From CAVURW01 sp963743595 (GTDB taxonomy: Bacteria; Verrucomicrobiota; Verrucomicrobiia; Methylacidiphilales; UBA1321), in NCBI GenBank assembly GCA_963743595.1, contig CAVURW010000146.1, positions 1 to 6,058 of the forward strand: a stretch of 6,058 nt of DNA. The letters are read 5' to 3'. The notes below the pieces were generated by a model, which worked only from the letters and a program-made list of their open reading frames with translations, did no database searches and had not been told where the DNA came from. A program made the position numbers and the translations under genes. This document shows, in pieces, positions 5,782 through 6,058 of the stretch (its first letter is position 1; each line of letters starts with the position of its first letter).

Positions 5782-5824
5782 AAAAACAAAAAAGCCAGCA
5801 GAGCTTTCGCCCGGCTGGCTTTTT
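5782..5824 (-). terminator. Intrinsic terminator of ahcY
   Basis: On the minus strand, 16 nt after the ahcY stop, AAAAAGCCAGC (5814-5824 down-strand) pairs with GCTGGCTTTTT (5789-5799). The inner part adds GGGC-GAAA-GCTC, a 4-bp stem including one G-U pair with a GAAA tetraloop, separated from the outer stem by a single C/U mismatch. A run of six U, one G and five U follows. Because an A-run flanks the other side, it could also end transcription on the + strand, though no + strand gene precedes it. Confidence 0.9.
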
Positions 5825-5840
5825 GTAAATCGAGCCCGAT

Positions 5841-6058
5841 TTAGTACCGGTAATGTTCCGGCTTAAACGGTCCTTCTTCAGGAATGCCCAGGTACTCGGC
5901 CTGCTGTGGTGTCAATTTCGTTAATTTCACGCCCAACTGATTTAGGTGCAAGCGCGCCACTTTTTCATCCAAGGACTTGGGAAGAATGTAGACTTGGTTC
6001 GTGTACTTGCCCTTGCCGCGTGTCTGCCAGAGTTCGATCTGCGCGATGACTTGGTTCG
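5841..6058 (-). CDS. ahcY: Adenosylhomocysteinase (S-adenosyl-L-homocysteine hydrolase), C-terminal part
   Basis: The window contains the last 71 residues and the TAA stop (5841-5843); the rest lies beyond the right edge. The enzyme is a cytoplasmic NAD-dependent homotetramer that splits S-adenosylhomocysteine into adenosine and homocysteine, removing the inhibitor left by SAM-dependent methylation. Residues here read N-Q-V-I-A-Q-I-E-L-W at the left end, then V-Y-I-L-P-K-S-L-D-E-K-V-A-R-L-H-L and finally G-P-F-K-P-E-H-Y-R-Y. The last motif is diagnostic: its Lys and first Tyr (K65 and Y69 of this fragment) correspond to the residues that reach into the neighbouring subunit's NAD site. The natural C-terminus is intact, so this is a window cut and not a broken gene. 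A strong intrinsic terminator follows 16 nt later. Confidence 0.97.
   Translation of the reverse strand, partial: NQVIAQIELWQTRGKGKYTNQVYILPKSLDEKVARLHLNQLGVKLTKLTPQQAEYLGIPEEGPFKPEHYRY

Noticed and set aside
5754..5789. TTG start for the TPR protein
   Set aside because: It falls in the terminator U-tract, while ATG 5753 has an AGGAG site 9 nt upstream.
1..6058. CRISPR array, tRNA or rRNA gene, insertion sequence
   Set aside because: No regularly spaced direct repeats, cloverleaf-like sequence, transposase fragment or terminal inverted repeats with target duplications were seen.

Overview
The window looks like chromosomal DNA from a Gram-negative, mid-GC bacterium. The protein-coding parts look GC-rich by eye and the spacer at about 4950-5160 is clearly AT-richer. 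The Gram-negative inference rests on envelope-glycan genes of the WcaF and WaaE/KdtX-like types, a Bcr/CflA-type drug exporter and a signal peptide-bearing kelch protein. I cannot assign a phylum from the sequence alone.

Layout. Positions 1-2705 (+ strand) are a compact run of four genes: the C-terminal end of a YdcF/DUF218-family protein, a WcaF-like hexapeptide acetyltransferase, a WaaE/KdtX-like family 2 glycosyltransferase and a family 4 glycosyltransferase. The gaps are 11 and 13 nt, then a 4-nt ATGA stop/start overlap, so this is almost certainly one operon for building and acetylating a surface or exopolysaccharide. After a 91-nt gap comes a secreted kelch-repeat beta-propeller (2797-3738, +). 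Its stop codon converges on that of a Bcr/CflA-type MFS exporter (3744-4949, -), with only 5 nt between them.

Positions 4950-5399 hold no gene I would call with confidence. This stretch contains a plausible MFS promoter, a perfect 10-bp palindrome in the MFS leader, a weak 40-codon frame on the + strand and several short inverted repeats. Next is a small TPR protein (5400-5753, -). Upstream of it lies a strong intrinsic terminator and the 3' end of ahcY, S-adenosylhomocysteine hydrolase (5841-6058, -, cut by the window edge).

How the genes relate. The glycan operon is one functional unit. The kelch protein may be an envelope or periplasmic factor transcribed with it or separately. The MFS exporter, TPR protein and ahcY form a minus-strand block with no obvious shared function. 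The most unusual local structure is the ahcY/TPR junction: the TPR start codon lies 28 nt beyond the U-tract of the ahcY terminator, and a second small hairpin there repeats 10 nt of the terminator's own loop region. I do not see a new defence system, CRISPR array, mobile element or RNA gene in this window.
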